From Micromonospora olivasterospora (GTDB taxonomy: Bacteria; Actinomycetota; Actinomycetes; Mycobacteriales; Micromonosporaceae), in the NCBI RefSeq assembly GCF_007830265.1, contig NZ_VLKE01000001.1, forward strand, positions 3,844,001-3,908,000: a stretch of 64,000 nucleotides of DNA, in the 5' to 3' direction. A model generated the notes under the pieces. It made no database searches. It was given only the letters and a program-made list of their open reading frames with translations, and was not told where the DNA came from. The translations under genes were made by a program, and so were the position numbers. Position 1 is the first letter of the stretch; each line of letters starts with the position of its first letter. This document shows, piece by piece, positions 26,017-34,944 of the stretch.

Positions 26017-26499
26017 GTGGACAGCACCGGGTTGCGGCGGGCGTACGACGAGGTGCTCGCCGAGGTGACGGCCGGCGGGTTCGAGCCGCCAGCCGACGGT
26101 GGGCTGAGCGCGGAGCAGATCGTGGCGCACCTGGCGGCCAACGACGAGCTGATGAGCGAGGCCACCGAGGCGGTGCTGGCCGGGTCCCCGTTCGCCTACT
26201 ACGACCTGGAGACCATCCACCGTACGCAGCTCGACGCGTTGGTCACCGAGTACGGCGGGCTCGACGGGCTGGCCGCCCTGCTGCGCGCCACCAGCCAGCG
26301 GCTCTGCGCCCTCGTCGACCGGCTGGGGCCGGCCGCGGACACCCCGGTCGACACCCACCTGCACGAGGACGTCGACCTGCGGGCGGGCGAGCCGCTGCCC
26401 TGGCGGCGCACCCTCGACCTGCACACCCGCGTCCATCTTCCCAAGCACCTGGCCCAGCTCCGCGCCCTCCGCCCCGAGTTGCACCCGCACCGCCGGTGA
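26017..26499 (+). CDS. DinB-like helical protein, unknown function
   Basis: A 160-residue protein starting at GTG 26017. The sequence is helical with LSAEQIVAHLAANDELMSEATEAVLAG near the N-terminus and HLPKHLAQLRALRP at the end. Spaced histidines recall the metal-binding DinB / mycothiol-dependent maleylpyruvate isomerase N-terminal fold, whose members act as thiol-dependent transferases. The similarity is of general pattern only. Ends 10 nt before the convergent regulator gene. Confidence 0.55.
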   Translation: MDSTGLRRAYDEVLAEVTAGGFEPPADGGLSAEQIVAHLAANDELMSEATEAVLAGSPFAYYDLETIHRTQLDALVTEYGGLDGLAALLRATSQRLCALVDRLGPAADTPVDTHLHEDVDLRAGEPLPWRRTLDLHTRVHLPKHLAQLRALRPELHPHRR

Positions 26500-26509
26500 C
26501 CCCGCGAGG

Positions 26510-27484
26510 TCACGCGCGGGGGCGGAACGTGCGTCGGTAGGTGGAGGGAGACACGCCGACGCGCTCGTGCAGGCGCTGGCGGAGGGCGGCGGCCGTGCCG
26601 AAGCCGGATCGCCGGGCCACCTGCTCGACGGAGAGGTCGGTGGTCTCCAGCAGCAGCCGGGCGTGCTCGGTGCGCTGCTGGAGCAGCCACTGGGCCGGGC
26701 TGAGCCCGGTCTCGGAGCGGAAGTGCCGGGTGAAGGTGCGTACGCTCATCCGCGCGTGCGCGGCCAGGTCGCGCAGGGCGACCGGTTCGTGGAGGCGCTG
26801 CCGGGCCCACTCCCGGGTGGCGGCGGTGCCCGTCCGCGTGGCCTGTGGGACGGGGCGCTCGATGTACTGTGCCTGGCCGCCCTCCCGCCACGGCGGCACC
26901 ACGCAGCGCCGGGCCGCCCGGTTGGCCACCTCGCTGCCGTGGTCGGTGCGGACGACGTGCAGGCACAGGTCCATTCCGGCGGCGACACCGGCCGAGGTGA
27001 GCACGTCGCCGCCGTCGATGAACAGCACGTCCGGGTCCAGGTCCACCCGCGGGTGCAGCCGGCGGAACCGGTCGGCGTACGCCCAGTGGGTGGTGGCCCG
27101 CCGCCCGTCGAGCAGGCCGGCGGCGGCGAGCACGAACGCGCCCGTGCAGATCGACATGATCCGCGCGCCCCGGGCGTGCGCCGCGCGCAGCGCCGCGACC
27201 ACGTCCGGGTCGACGGTGCCGTCGACCACGGGGGCGCTGCCGTGGACGCCGGGCACCACCACCGTGGCGGCCGCCTCGACCAGGTCGAGCCCGTGGTCGG
27301 GCAGCACCCGGAAGCCGGCGCTGCTGCGTACGGGGTGGCCGCCCGGGGTGCAGGTGTCCACCGCGTACAGGCGGGCGTCGTCGGCGTCGCGGGCGGACCC
27401 GAAGACCTGGGACGGGGTGCCGAGGTCGAGGCCCACCACCCCGTCGACGGCGAGCACGGCGATCCGGTGCGGCGACCTGGTCAT
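26510..27484 (-). CDS. GlxA-family AraC-type transcriptional regulator
   Basis: A 324-residue regulator with an N-terminal DJ-1/PfpI-like domain (IAVLAVDGVVGLDLGTPSQVF ... ARIMSICTGAFVLAAAGLLDGRRATTHWAYAD, nucleophile-elbow Cys in SICTG) and a C-terminal AraC pair of helix-turn-helices (LRDLAAHARMSVRTFTRHFRSETGLSPAQWL, then SVEQVARRSGFGTAAALRQRLHERVGVSP). Start ATG 27484 (MTRSPHRIAVL) fits the family; the frame is open far upstream but over the divergent MFS gene. It probably regulates that divergent transporter 70 nt away. Confidence 0.9.
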   Translation of the reverse strand: MTRSPHRIAVLAVDGVVGLDLGTPSQVFGSARDADDARLYAVDTCTPGGHPVRSSAGFRVLPDHGLDLVEAAATVVVPGVHGSAPVVDGTVDPDVVAALRAAHARGARIMSICTGAFVLAAAGLLDGRRATTHWAYADRFRRLHPRVDLDPDVLFIDGGDVLTSAGVAAGMDLCLHVVRTDHGSEVANRAARRCVVPPWREGGQAQYIERPVPQATRTGTAATREWARQRLHEPVALRDLAAHARMSVRTFTRHFRSETGLSPAQWLLQQRTEHARLLLETTDLSVEQVARRSGFGTAAALRQRLHERVGVSPSTYRRTFRPRA

Positions 27485-27554
27485 GGCCCGATTATTGCGG
27501 ACGATGGCATTCCGGCCACTCGTCGGGCGCCGCCGGGCGACCGAGACTCGGGAC

Positions 27555-28871
27555 GTGATCCGTAACCGCCGCCTCCACCCGGCCTGGACCGTGGCCGCCG
27601 TCGCCTTCGTCGCCCTGGTCGGGGCCGCCGGCTTCCGCGCCACCCCCTCGGTGCTGCTGCACCCGCTGCACGCGGAGTTCCGCTGGCCGCTGGCGACCAT
27701 CTCCGCCGCCGTCTCGGTCAACCTGCTGCTGTACGGGCTGACCGCCCCGTTCGCCGCCGCGCTGATGGACCGGTTCGGCATCCGGCGGGTGGTCGCCGGC
27801 GCGCTGGCGCTGGTGGCGCTGGGCAGCGGGCTGACCGTCTTCATGACGGCGAGCTGGCAGCTCGTCCTCTGCTGGGGCGTGCTGGTGGGGCTGGGCACCG
27901 GTTCGATGGCGCTGGCGTTCGTGGCGACGGTGACCGGGCGCTGGTTCGTCCGGCGTCGGGGCCTGGTGACCGGGGTGCTGACCGCCGGGGGCGCCACCGG
28001 CCAGCTCGTCTTCCTGCCGCTGGTGGCCGTGCTGGTGCGCGACCACGGCTGGCGCGCGGCGGCGCTGGTCGTCGCCGGGGCCGCGCTGGCGGTCGTACCG
28101 CTGGCGTGGTGGCTGCTGCGGGAGCACCCGGCGGACCTCGGGCTGCCCGCGTACGGCGCGGCGGAGGTGGTGGCGCCCGAGCCGCCGGCCGGCGGGGCCG
28201 CGGCCCGCGCGGTCGGCGCGCTGGCCGCCGCCGCGCGGACCCGGCCGTTCTGGCTGCTCGCCGGCGGCTTCGCGATCTGCGGCGCGACCACCAACGGGCT
28301 CGTCGGCACGCACTTCGTGCCGGCCGCGCACGACCACGGCATGCCGGAGACCACGGCCGCCGGGCTGCTCGCCCTCGTCGGGCTGTTCGACATCGCCGGC
28401 ACGGTCGCCTCCGGCTGGCTCACCGACCGGGTGGACAGCCGGCTGCTGCTCGGCGCGTACTACGCGCTGCGCGGCGCGTCGCTGCTGGTGCTGCCCGGGC
28501 TGTTCGCCGAGACCACGCAGCCGAGCATGCTCGTCTTCGTCGTCTTCTACGGACTGGACTGGGTGGCCACCGTGCCGCCGACCGTGGCGCTGTGCCGGGA
28601 GTACTTCGGCGCGTCCGGCGCGGTGGTGTTCGGCTGGGTCTTCGCCGCCCACCAGGTCGGCGCGGCCATCGCCGCCACCGGGGCGGGCCTGGTCCGCGAC
28701 TCGCTCGGCGACTACGCGCTCGCCTGGTACGCCGCCGGGGCGCTGTCGATCGCCGCCGCCGGGCTGTCCCTGCTGCTGCGCCGGCGGCGGGACTACCCGA
28801 CGACCGAGACGTCCTTCCAGAACGCCACCCGGTCGCGGACCATCTCGGCCTCCGGCTTCGGATCCGGGTAG
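27555..28871 (+). CDS. MFS transporter
   Basis: A 438-residue major facilitator with about 12 hydrophobic segments. The TM2-3 loop is AALMDRFGIRRVVAGAL (MFS motif A variant) and the equivalent in the second half is ASGWLTDRVDSRLLLGAYY. GTG 27555 gives a short basic N-terminus (VIRNRRLHPAW) before TM1. The last about 26 residues overlap the convergent DUF427 gene by 79 bp; the protein ends in a Ser-rich tail there. Substrate unknown; probably a small organic molecule, controlled by the divergent GlxA-type regulator. Confidence 0.88.
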   Translation: MIRNRRLHPAWTVAAVAFVALVGAAGFRATPSVLLHPLHAEFRWPLATISAAVSVNLLLYGLTAPFAAALMDRFGIRRVVAGALALVALGSGLTVFMTASWQLVLCWGVLVGLGTGSMALAFVATVTGRWFVRRRGLVTGVLTAGGATGQLVFLPLVAVLVRDHGWRAAALVVAGAALAVVPLAWWLLREHPADLGLPAYGAAEVVAPEPPAGGAAARAVGALAAAARTRPFWLLAGGFAICGATTNGLVGTHFVPAAHDHGMPETTAAGLLALVGLFDIAGTVASGWLTDRVDSRLLLGAYYALRGASLLVLPGLFAETTQPSMLVFVVFYGLDWVATVPPTVALCREYFGASGAVVFGWVFAAHQVGAAIAATGAGLVRDSLGDYALAWYAAGALSIAAAGLSLLLRRRRDYPTTETSFQNATRSRTISASGFGSG

Positions 28872-29077
28872 TACCAGACCGCGTCGGCGCTGGTCCGCCC
28901 GTCGTGCTCCAGCGTGTAGTACGACGCGGTGCCCTTCCACGGGCAGACCGTGTGCGTCGACGACTCGCGGACCACGTCGTCGCGCAGCGCGGCCCGCGGG
29001 AAGTAGTGGTTGCCCTCGACCACCACCGTGTCGTCACTCTCGGCGATCACCATGTCGTTCCAGACGGCTCTCGGCAT
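28793..29077 (-). CDS. DUF427 domain protein
   Basis: A 94-residue protein of the DUF427 family. Hallmarks: VVVEGNHYFPRAALR, then STHTVCPWKGTASYYTL, then ADAVWYYPDPKPEAEMVRDRVAFWKDV. These small beta-rich proteins are widespread in actinobacteria; the fold is solved for homologues but no firm function is known. The 3' end overlaps the convergent MFS gene. Confidence 0.92.
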   Translation of the reverse strand: MPRAVWNDMVIAESDDTVVVEGNHYFPRAALRDDVVRESSTHTVCPWKGTASYYTLEHDGRTSADAVWYYPDPKPEAEMVRDRVAFWKDVSVVG

Positions 29078-29164
29078 GGCGTACAGGCTATGCGGGCCTG
29101 GCAACGTGGGAAAGGCCACCATGGAGGGCCGACGCGACCAGCAGGGACGGCGTAGAGTCGGCTC

Positions 29165-30562
29165 ATGCGCGCCGAGCGTGTGGATCATCAAGTCGACCAT
29201 GACCGGGCGGTGGACCTGCTGCGGCGGTCGTACGCGGCGGTGCCTCCCGGTGAGACGGTCCGGCTGGCCAAACGCACCTCCAACCTGTTCCGCCCGAGGT
29301 CGGCGCCGAGCGCCCCGGGGCTGGACGTCAGCGGCCTCGGCGGGGTGATCGGGGTGGACCCGGTCGCCCGCACCGCCGAGGTGCAGGGCATGTGCACGTA
29401 CGAGAACCTGGTCGACGCGACGCTCGCGCACGGGCTGATGCCGCTGGTGGTGCCGCAGCTGCGCACCATCACCCTCGGCGGCGCGGTGACCGGGCTGGGC
29501 ATCGAGTCCACCTCGTTCCGGCACGGCCTGCCGCACGAGTCCGTGCTGGAGCTGGACGTGCTGACCGGGGCCGGCGAGATCGTCAGCTGCCGGCCCGAGG
29601 GCGAGCACGCCGACCTGTTCGCCGCCTTCCCGAACTCGCTGGGCAGCCTCGGGTACGCCACCCGGCTGCGCATCGAGCTGCAACCGGTGCGCCGGTACGT
29701 GGCGACGCGCAACGTCCGCTTCACCCGGCTGGAGGAGCTGACCGACGCGATCGGCGAGGTCGTCGCCAAGGGCACCTGGGACGGCGAGCCCGTCGACGCG
29801 ATGGACGGGGTGGTCTTCAGCCCCGGCGAGGCGTACCTGGTGCTGGCGAGCTTCACCGACGACGCGCCCCGGCCCAGCGACTACACCGGCCAGGACATCT
29901 ACTACCGCTCCCTGCGCCGGCGCACCCGCGACTGGCTGACCACGTACGACTACCTGTGGCGCTGGGACACCGACTGGTTCTGGTGCTCGGCCGCGTTCGG
30001 GGTGCAGCACCCCGTCGTCCGGCGGCTCTGGCCGACCCGGCTGCGACGCAGCGACGTCTACCACCGCATCGTGCGACTGGAGAACCGCTACCGGGTGTCC
30101 GCCCGGATCGACCGGCTGCGCGGCCAGCCCGACCGGGAGCGGGTCGTGCAGGACGTGGAGATCCCGCTGGAGGGCACGGCCGACTTCCTGCGCTGGTTCG
30201 CGAAGACGGTGCGGATGTCGCCGGTCTGGCTGTGCCCGCTGCGGCTGCGCGAGCCGGCCGGTCCCGGATCGACCCGGGTCTGGCCGCTTTATCCGATGCG
30301 GCCGGGGCAGACGTACGTCAACATCGGCTTCTGGGGGACCGTGCCGATCGCCGAGGGCGCCGCCGACGGCGACGTCAACCGGACGATCGAACGCGCGGTG
30401 TCCGAGGCGGGCGGCCACAAGTCGCTCTACTCGGACGCGTACTACGACCGCGAGGCCTTCGACCGCCTCTACGGCGGCGAGACCTGGCGTGCCGTGAAGG
30501 ACCGTTACGACCCGGACCACCGGCTCACCGGACTGTACGAGAAGGCGGTAGCGCGAAGATGA
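29165..30562 (+). CDS. tmsA: FAD-binding reductase for 10-methyl fatty acid synthesis
   Basis: A 465-residue flavoprotein with an N-terminal FAD_binding_4 (DHCR24/DIMINUTO-like) domain: LDVSGLGGVIGVDPVARTAEVQGMCTYENLV and PQLRTITLGGAVTGLGIESTSFRHGLPHESVLELDVLTG. It matches the TmsA/BfaA type, which reduces the 10-methylene group placed on oleoyl lipids to 10-methyl, giving tuberculostearic-type acids. The next gene, overlapping by 4 nt, is the methylene-forming methyltransferase, which strongly supports this. 10-methyl acids are common membrane lipids in Micromonosporaceae. Confidence 0.87.
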   Translation: MRAERVDHQVDHDRAVDLLRRSYAAVPPGETVRLAKRTSNLFRPRSAPSAPGLDVSGLGGVIGVDPVARTAEVQGMCTYENLVDATLAHGLMPLVVPQLRTITLGGAVTGLGIESTSFRHGLPHESVLELDVLTGAGEIVSCRPEGEHADLFAAFPNSLGSLGYATRLRIELQPVRRYVATRNVRFTRLEELTDAIGEVVAKGTWDGEPVDAMDGVVFSPGEAYLVLASFTDDAPRPSDYTGQDIYYRSLRRRTRDWLTTYDYLWRWDTDWFWCSAAFGVQHPVVRRLWPTRLRRSDVYHRIVRLENRYRVSARIDRLRGQPDRERVVQDVEIPLEGTADFLRWFAKTVRMSPVWLCPLRLREPAGPGSTRVWPLYPMRPGQTYVNIGFWGTVPIAEGAADGDVNRTIERAVSEAGGHKSLYSDAYYDREAFDRLYGGETWRAVKDRYDPDHRLTGLYEKAVARR

Positions 30563-31902
30563 GCCTGACCGATCGAGAGCAGGGGGCGGCCAGCGAGCCG
30601 TCCACACCACCGCAGGCGGGAAGCCGGCGCCCGGGCCCGACCGTGGCCGACGTCGTCCGGGCCGTCACGGCCAGGGCCCTGCCGATCCGGGTCATCGGGT
30701 ACGACGGCAGCGTCGTCGGCCCGGCCGACGCCGGGTACACGTTGACCATCCGCACCGAGCGGGGGCTGTCGTACCTGCTGACCGCCCCCGGCGACCTGGG
30801 CATGGCCCGGGCCTACGTCAGCGGCGACCTGGCGCTGGACGGGGTGCACCCGGGCGACCCGTACGAGGCGTTCCGGGTGCTCCAGGACCAGCTGCGGCTG
30901 CGCCTGCCCTCGCTGTCCGAGGGGCTGGCCCTGGTGCGCGGGCTGGGCTGGGACCGGCTGAAGCCGCCGCCGCCCCCGCCGCAGGAGGCCGCGCCGCGCT
31001 GGAGGCGGGTGATGAACGGGCTGCGGCACTCCCGCACGCGGGACAGCAGCGCGATCTCCCACCACTATGACGTGTCGAACGCCTTCTACGAGAAGGTGCT
31101 CGGCCCGTCCATGACGTACACGTGTGCGGTGTTCCGCAGCCCGGACGACACGCTGGAGCAGGCGCAGGCGGCCAAGTACGACCTGGTCGCCGGCAAGCTG
31201 GCGCTCAAGCCGGGGATGCGGCTGCTCGACGTGGGCTGCGGCTGGGGCGGCATGGTCCGGCACGCGGCCCGCGAGTACGGCGTGAAGGCGCTCGGGGTGA
31301 CCCTGTCGAGGGAGCAGGCGCAGTGGGCGCAGGCGGCGATCGAGCGTGAGGGGCTGGGCGAGCTGGCCGAGGTGCGGCACATGGACTACCGGGACGCCCC
31401 CGCGAGCACTTCGACGCGGTTTCCTCGATCGGGCTGACCGAGCACATCGGAGTGCGCAACTACCCCGCGTACTTCGGCGCCCTGCGCGACCGGCTGCGCC
31501 CGGGGGTCGGCTGCTCAACCACTGCATCACCCGGGCCGACAACCGCGCACCGCACCGCTCCGGCGCGTTCATCGACCGGTACGTCTTCCCGGACGGCGAG
31601 CTGGCCGGCCCGGGCCGGCTGATCGGCGAGATCCACGACGCCGGGCTGGAGGTGCACCACGAGGAGAACCTGCGGCAGCACTACGCGCTGACCCTCGCGG
31701 GCTGGTGCCGCAACCTGGTGGAGAACTGGGACTTCTGCGTCGCCGAGGTCGGCGAGGGCACCGCCCGGGTGTGGGCCTCTACATGGCCGGGTCGCGGCTG
31801 GCGTTCGAGCGCAACGAGATCCAGCTGCACCAGGTGCTCGCGACGCGCAACGCCGCGGCCGGGGTGAGCGGCTACCCGCTGCGCCCGGACTGGACGCCCT
31901 GA
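30559..31902 (+). pseudogene. tmsB: Cyclopropane-fatty-acid-synthase-like methyltransferase, three frameshifts
   Basis: Together three frame changes reconstruct a 448-residue TmsB/UfaA1-type enzyme, which adds a methylene to C10 of oleoyl phospholipids using SAM. Intact pieces: SSAISHHYDVSNAFYEKVLGPSMTYTCAVF, SAM motif RLLDVGCGWGGMVRHAA, DAVSSIGLTEHIGVRNY, then NHCITRADNRAPHRSGAFIDRYVFPDGEL and the C-terminal YMAGSRLAFERNEIQLHQVL. Frame is lost near 31400 (C5 run), near 31504 (G5 run) and near 31774 (G3 run); adding one base to each run restores it. All sit in G/C homopolymers, so sequencing error is likelier than decay. Overlaps tmsA by 4 nt. Confidence 0.88.
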
Positions 31903-31915
31903 CCCGAGCCTGAAC

Positions 31916-31949
31916 CGAAAGGGGCGGCCAGCGTCGGCCGCCCCTTTCG
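31916..31949 (+). terminator. Terminator after tmsB
   Basis: Perfect 14-bp inverted repeat (31916-31929 and 31936-31949) ending in CCCTTTCG, 13 nt after the tmsB stop codon. Confidence 0.8.
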
Positions 31950-31958
31950 TCGAACCTA

Positions 31959-31988
31959 TTGACAAAGAAGTTTTGTACGTTCAAACTT
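31959..31988 (+). promoter_or_regulatory. Promoter/operator of the ArsR-SRPBCC pair
   Basis: TTGACA at 31959-31964 and a weak CAAACT about 17 bp later put the start at about the ATG at 31997 (leaderless). An inverted repeat AAGTTT/AAACTT (31968-31973 and 31983-31988) between the boxes is a plausible autoregulatory operator. Confidence 0.5.
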
Positions 31989-31996
31989 ATTTTGCC

Positions 31997-32557
31997 ATGA
32001 GAGACGTTCTGTACCTGGAAGAGTTCGCGCAGGCGGAGGCCCTGCTCAAGCCGCAGCGGGTCGAGGTGCTGCGGCAGCTCGCCGAGCCCCGCACCTGCAC
32101 CGAGGTCGCCGCCGCGCTCGGGCAGACCCCGCAGCGGGTCTACTACCACGTCAAGCAGCTCGTGGCGGCCGGCCTGGCCGAGCAGGTGTCCGAGCGCAAG
32201 GTGCGCGGCATCAGCGAGGGCATCTACCAGGCGGCAGCCCGGTCGTACTGGCTCTCGCCCCGGCTCGTCGGCCGCATCGGCGGGCTGCGCCGGGCCCGCG
32301 ACGAGCTGAGCCTCGGCTACCTGCTCGACCTCATGGAGGAGGTCCAGGCCGACGTCGCCGCCCTCGACCGGGCGGCCCCCGAGCTCCCCTCGCTCGGGGT
32401 CTCCGGCGAGATCCGCCTGCCGCCGGAGCGTCGGCAGGAGTTCCTGGACGACCTGCGCACCACGCTGCAGGACCTGTTCACCCGCTACGGGGGCGCCGAG
32501 GGGGACGCCTTCAAGCTCGCCGTGGCCTGCTATCCCAAGGGGGAAGACCGTGACTGA
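31997..32557 (+). CDS. ArsR-type winged-helix regulator
   Basis: A 186-residue regulator. The HTH is in LLKPQRVEVLRQLAEPRTCTEVAAALGQTPQRVYYHVKQLVAAGLAEQVSERKVRGISEGIYQ, typical of helix_turn_helix_5 (ArsR-like) proteins. The C-terminal half is helical. ATG 31997 is chosen over the in-frame TTG at 31973, which lies inside the operator repeat. It overlaps the SRPBCC gene by 8 nt; such pairs are common, the regulator sensing an unknown signal and controlling its lipid-binding-fold partner. It probably binds the repeat just upstream. Confidence 0.85.
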   Translation: MRDVLYLEEFAQAEALLKPQRVEVLRQLAEPRTCTEVAAALGQTPQRVYYHVKQLVAAGLAEQVSERKVRGISEGIYQAAARSYWLSPRLVGRIGGLRRARDELSLGYLLDLMEEVQADVAALDRAAPELPSLGVSGEIRLPPERRQEFLDDLRTTLQDLFTRYGGAEGDAFKLAVACYPKGEDRD

Positions 32558-33398
32558 ACCGATGACCATGCGCGCCCGGCTCGCCGCGCCCGTCGAGGCC
32601 GTGCACCGGGCCCTGACCGACCCGGCCGAGCTGCGCGTCTGGCTCGCGGAGCACGCCGAGGTCGAGCTGCCCGACCGGTACGCGTACTGGGGGCGCTACA
32701 CGCCCGAGGGGGACGCGCCGCACCAGCGGCTGCTGCACGTCGACGACCGGACGCTGCGCTTCGCCTGGACGCTGGACGGGGTGGAGACCACCACGGAGAT
32801 GGCGCTGGAGCCGGAGGGCGACGCGACGCTCCTCACCCTGCGGCAGAGCCACTTCGACTTCGCCGAGGCGATCAGCGGCAGCTCGATCCGCGGGGTGCTC
32901 CAGACGTTCTGGGCCCTCTCGGTCGCCAACCTGGCCGCCATGCTGGAGGGTCGGCCGCTGCTGCCACGTACGGACTTCACCTCGGCCGACCTGCGCGGCG
33001 AGCTGCTGATCGCCGCCCCGATGGACAAGGTGTACGAGTCGCTGACCGACTCGGAGCAGGCCAGCGCCTGGTTCGGGTACCCGATCGGCATCGAGCCCTG
33101 GGTCGGCGGCCGGTACGCCATGGGCGGCTTCGAGTCCGGCTACGCGGCCAAGGTGATCGACCTGGACCCGGGCCGGAAGATGTCCATCGACTGGGGGCCG
33201 ACCGGGGTCAGCACCTGGAAGCTGGCCGAGTCCGACGGAAAGACGAAGCTGACCTTCGTGCAGAGCGGCTTCGACGAGCAGAACCCGCCGTACGCGGCGT
33301 GGTGCGGCTCGGTCTCCGGCCTCGCCGAGCTGCGCCGCTACCACGAGGTGCCCGACTGGCAGCCGATCTGGCTCCCCGACCCCACCCCGGTCGCCTGA
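32550..33398 (+). CDS. Duplicated SRPBCC (AHSA1-like) protein
   Basis: A 282-residue protein of two SRPBCC/START-like modules in tandem, about residues 5-140 and 148-275. Each begins with the helix-grip opening (LAAPVEAVHRALTDPAELRVWLA; LLIAAPMDKVYESLTDSEQASAWFG) and has the large-cavity beta-sheet pattern (LTLRQSHFDF; LTFVQSGFD). This fold binds hydrophobic ligands and also appears in Hsp90 activators. GTG 32550 overlaps the ArsR gene, so they are translated together. Ligand unknown. Confidence 0.85.
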   Translation: MTEPMTMRARLAAPVEAVHRALTDPAELRVWLAEHAEVELPDRYAYWGRYTPEGDAPHQRLLHVDDRTLRFAWTLDGVETTTEMALEPEGDATLLTLRQSHFDFAEAISGSSIRGVLQTFWALSVANLAAMLEGRPLLPRTDFTSADLRGELLIAAPMDKVYESLTDSEQASAWFGYPIGIEPWVGGRYAMGGFESGYAAKVIDLDPGRKMSIDWGPTGVSTWKLAESDGKTKLTFVQSGFDEQNPPYAAWCGSVSGLAELRRYHEVPDWQPIWLPDPTPVA

Positions 33399-33404
33399 GA
33401 AGGC

Positions 33405-33446
33405 GGGCCCCCTGTCGACGCCTTCGGTACGGCAGGGGGCCCCTTT
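33405..33446 (+). terminator. Terminator after the SRPBCC gene
   Basis: A 10-bp perfect stem (33405-33414 and 33433-33442) with an 18-nt loop, followed by CCTTTC. Confidence 0.65.
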
Positions 33447-33564
33447 CAACAGGTGGCGGGAGGGCGGTGCGAAACGCCGGGCCCGTGGGTATAGCCGGAC
33501 GATGTTCTTCATCTACGACGTGTCCCGCGCCGAGGCCGAGCGCCTCCCGGTCGGCTGAACCGGG

Positions 33565-33732
33565 ATGGCCCGCTTCCTCTGCTGGCTGATCGGCCGCGAG
33601 CCGACCGGCGCCCCGTACACCGTCTCCCGGCCGCCCTGCACCCCGGGCCGCCGCAAGCGTCGCCGCGCCCGCCGCCCGCTGGCCGGCACCGCGCTGCCCC
33701 GCTCGCCCTGGAACCGCTCCGCCGGCCGCTGA
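33565..33732 (+). CDS. Possible small basic protein (55 aa)
   Basis: An ATG ORF reading MARFLCWLIGREPTGAPYTV... with a very Arg-rich middle (PGRRKRRRARRPL) and a C-terminal SPWNRSAGR. No homologue is recognised and no strong ribosome site is seen. It fills part of the otherwise gene-free 33447-33828. An even shorter ORF (18 codons, 33502-33558) precedes it. Could be chance coding in GC-rich DNA. Confidence 0.25.
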   Translation: MARFLCWLIGREPTGAPYTVSRPPCTPGRRKRRRARRPLAGTALPRSPWNRSAGR

Positions 33733-33828
33733 CGGGCCCCGTCCGAGCGGCAGTCGCTGGTCGCCGCGCCGGTCCACCCGAAGGGCGGTCCGCGCCGAAG
33801 CGGCGCCGACCGCCTATCGTGGCGTGTC

Positions 33829-34944
33829 GTGACGAGCACCGAGCAGCGACTCGCCGAGATCCGGGGCGGCGTGCCCGCGCGCCGGCACAACGCCCGGACC
33901 ATCGCCGCGCTCACCGGCAACCCCGGCTGCGCCCGGCGGGCCGTGCTGGACAGCGCCGGGGTCGACAAGCCGAAGCTGGCCGCGCGGATCGGGTTCCCCG
34001 CCCGGTTCGGGCAGTCCCGGTTCGCCATCGGCCGGGGCAACGCGTTCGAGGCGCAGGTCAAGGCGGACGGCGGGGCGGAGCTGCTGCGGCTGGTGGCCGA
34101 GCGGCTGGGCGTCGACCCGGGCGGCCCGGCGACCTGGACCGACCTCGGCGCCGACGATCGCGACGGGGCCGGCCCGCCGGATCGGTCCGCCCGCTCGCGG
34201 GCCGCGCTGGTCGCCGCCGCGCCGACCGGCGCCGCCGCGCCGGCCGCCCTGTTCGACCACCCCCTGCTCGGCCTGGACGTCGCCGGCCAGCGGGTGCACC
34301 TGGAGCCCGACCTGGTCGCCGCCCGGCTCGCCGGCCGGTACCACGTCGTGGAGGTCAAGTCGTTCCCCGTCATCGACGGGCAGGCCGACCCGGCGAAGGT
34401 CGCCGCCGCCGCGATCCAGTCCGCCGTCTACGTGCTGGCCTTGCGCGAACTGCTCGCCGCCGAGGGGCACGCGGAGGAGCTGGTCTCCTCCGACGTGGTG
34501 CTCGTCTGCCCGCGCGACTTCGCCAACCAGCCGGTGGCCAGCCTGGTCGACGTACGCAAGCAACTGCTCGTGCTGCGCCGCCAGCTCGACCGGATGGCCC
34601 GGATCGACGACCTGCTGGCCCGCGTCCCGGCTGGCTTCACCGCCGACCCGTCCACCGATCCCGCCGAGCTGCGGCGTGCCCTCGAGTCCGTCGAGGCCCG
34701 TTACGCCCCGGAGTGTCTGGCCGCGTGCGAGCTGGCGTACTTCTGCCGGCACGAGGCGCGCGCGCAGACCGCCGCGCTGGGCCGGCCCGTCCGCGAGGCG
34801 CTCGGCGGGGTGGCGGCCGTGACCGAGGCGTTGGCGCTGGCCGCCGGGGAGGACCCCGGCGAGCCGGGGCAGGCGGAGGCCGCCGCGCTGCTGCGGGCCG
34901 CGGCCCGGCTGCGCGCCGACGCCCTGGCCGGGCAGCCCGCATGA
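33829..34944 (+). CDS. RecB/Cas4-like PD-(D/E)XK nuclease with putative Fe-S cluster
   Basis: A 371-residue protein not named in any family I can recall, but with a readable nuclease core: GRGNAFE (Glu73), HLEPDLV (Asp161), HVVEVKSF (Glu175, Lys177) and QSAVY (Gln197, Tyr201), the order of RecB-family exonucleases. Cys34 near the N-terminus and Cys296, Cys300 and Cys306 near the C-terminus are placed like the 4Fe-4S ligands of Cas4 and AddB. It would cut or resect DNA, with the cluster stabilising the fold. ATGA overlap with the next gene makes a two-gene unit. A TATCGT box at 33815-33820 suggests a leaderless start at GTG 33829. Confidence 0.75.
   Translation: MTSTEQRLAEIRGGVPARRHNARTIAALTGNPGCARRAVLDSAGVDKPKLAARIGFPARFGQSRFAIGRGNAFEAQVKADGGAELLRLVAERLGVDPGGPATWTDLGADDRDGAGPPDRSARSRAALVAAAPTGAAAPAALFDHPLLGLDVAGQRVHLEPDLVAARLAGRYHVVEVKSFPVIDGQADPAKVAAAAIQSAVYVLALRELLAAEGHAEELVSSDVVLVCPRDFANQPVASLVDVRKQLLVLRRQLDRMARIDDLLARVPAGFTADPSTDPAELRRALESVEARYAPECLAACELAYFCRHEARAQTAALGRPVREALGGVAAVTEALALAAGEDPGEPGQAEAAALLRAAARLRADALAGQPA

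Noticed and set aside
23419..26490. A 1023-codon open frame on the minus strand
   Set aside because: It is antisense to the VWA gene and extends through the minisatellite; residue composition is low-complexity Arg/Gly/Gln and no domain can be read. GC-rich third positions keep antisense frames open.
33829..34944. True Cas4 of a CRISPR-Cas locus
   Set aside because: No repeats, cas1 or cas2 are present; only the RecB-like core and Cys pattern are shared.
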